From assembly GCA_964020155.1 (NCBI GenBank), contig OZ026561.1, positions 4,936,869 through 5,000,868 on the forward strand: a stretch of DNA of 64,000 bases, read 5' to 3'. Under the pieces are notes generated by a model. That model was not told the origin of the DNA. It made no database searches and saw only the letters and a list, made by a program, of their open reading frames with translations. This document shows positions 63,320 through 64,000 of the stretch, in pieces. A program made the position numbers and the translations under genes. Every line of letters begins with the position of its first letter. Positions within the stretch are counted from its first letter, which is position 1. The DNA is from Chondrilla cf. caribensis. Its lineage: Eukaryota; Porifera; Demospongiae; Chondrillida; Chondrillidae.

Positions 63320-63706
63320 AGATGTATTCTCAAGACTGTGAATAGCTGTATTCAACCACACACTGGTGCTAGATCTGTGATTCCAGTAACTTAGTCCAAA
63401 TGTACTATTGACGTATGATATATATCACACCAATGTAGGACATAGGGAATGGGTCTAGCTACGTCAGACTAAATGTAGGGAGTCATGAAGACCGTCTCCC
63501 GCTCTTAACGTCCGTAGGGCGCGCGTGCGGGGACGGGCGGGGACGGGCTAGACTAATCAGCGATGAGTGTTTAACGCAGCGGTTAAGTTATGAACAATTC
63601 TGTAACGTATGTACAAACACTACAAAAATCTAACAGAAATAGTTAGAATTATTTCGTTTGATGTGCATTTTCCTCATAATTTCAATTCTTCCACTCCAAC
63701 CACCGG
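63320..63706. other. MCM3 3' region and GC-rich island
   Basis: AT-rich apart from a GC-rich block at about 63495-63550 with the quadruplex-type motif GGGGACGGGCGGGGACGGG (63529-63547). No gene is seen. Confidence 0.5.
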
Positions 63707-64000
63707 CTATGAAGTGTCCATTTCTTCTAAAACTCCACTTAAAGTATACTTCACCTGACAAATGTAGCACAGAACAGTACTGTCAGTCAACCACTGTTGT
63801 GTGTGGGGGGGGTGCAGTGTGAGGAGTGGCATGGGGTGGGGTGCAGTGTGGGAAGTGGCATGGGGTGGGGCATAGGGTGGGGTGCAGTGTGGGGAGTGGC
63901 ATGGGGTGTTGTGTGGGTGCTGGAGAACGTCTTACCTCATGTTCTGTCCCATACCCAACCACCATACTGTGCATGATGACATCAGATGACATCATGACGT
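63707..64000 (-). CDS. Possible last two exons of an unidentified gene, partial
   Basis: On the minus strand an open frame entering from the right edge reads MVVGYGTEHE and ends at a consensus donor GAG|GTAAGA near 63937. After an intron holding a GTGGGGTGCAGTGTG repeat, an acceptor TTTGTCAG precedes VKYTLSGVLEEMDTS-stop at 63707 in the same phase. Both splice sites are good, but the coding evidence is short and no family is recognised. Confidence 0.3.
63805..63920. repeat. GGGTGCAGTGTGGGGAGTGG tandem repeat
   Basis: Four to five imperfect G-rich units of about 31 bp at the right edge of the window. Confidence 0.75.

Overview
This is nuclear DNA of an animal, probably an early-branching one. 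Nine multi-exon genes and one two-exon gene were assembled here from splice signals, phase and family resemblance. Several of them (a GANP/MCM3AP homologue, CXXC1/CFP1, a C8orf34/VEST1-like protein, and an adaptor with a PH-like region and an IRS/DOK-type PTB domain) indicate Metazoa. Intergenic gaps are tiny (three head-to-head pairs have start codons only 55-80 bp apart) and many introns are short. Other introns are bloated almost entirely by tandem repeats. Together with a VPS9 exchange factor closer in layout to plant/fungal VPS9 proteins than to vertebrate Rabex-5, this suggests a sponge or similar lineage. That placement is inference.

Layout. 1-9642 (-): GANP/MCM3AP-like mRNA-export scaffold, running off the left edge. 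9702-10486 (+): IAH1-like SGNH esterase. 10657-13466 (-): C8orf34-like protein with an RIIa-type dimerisation/docking fold. 14303-17113 (+): CXXC1/CFP1. 17277-22310 (-): RFC1. 22507-25785 (-): DLAT, the pyruvate dehydrogenase E2. 25862-37155 (+): VPS9-domain Rab GEF, 16 exons with consistent phase, 405 aa. 38027-39708 (+): PH/PTB adaptor, 501 aa. 40328-52407 (+): NUP42 (NUPL2)-like nucleoporin. 52644-58027 (-): TSEN34 tRNA-splicing endonuclease subunit. 58082-63319 (+): MCM3. A possible last exon of another minus-strand gene lies at the right edge.

Functions cluster loosely. MCM3 and RFC1 act at the replication fork and both have an E2F-like site just upstream. GANP and NUP42 act in mRNA export at the nuclear pore, and TSEN34 in tRNA splicing. 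CACGTG E-boxes sit within about 110 bp of the start codon at four promoters.

The most unusual signal is in the introns. Repeat arrays repeatedly begin exactly at, or span, the 5' splice site. The 2.9-kb array in GANP and the 4.6-kb array in TSEN34 are built from units that each carry a copy of the exon-end/donor junction. A GTATGTACTG-type decamer array begins at the donor in CFP1 and NUP42, and (GT)n begins at the donor in GANP, C8orf34, VPS9 (twice), NUP42 and MCM3. A second set of arrays abuts 3' splice sites. DLAT also carries two lipoyl-domain exons of 224 nt that differ at only three bases, which points to recent gene conversion. No bacterial, viral or CRISPR feature was found.
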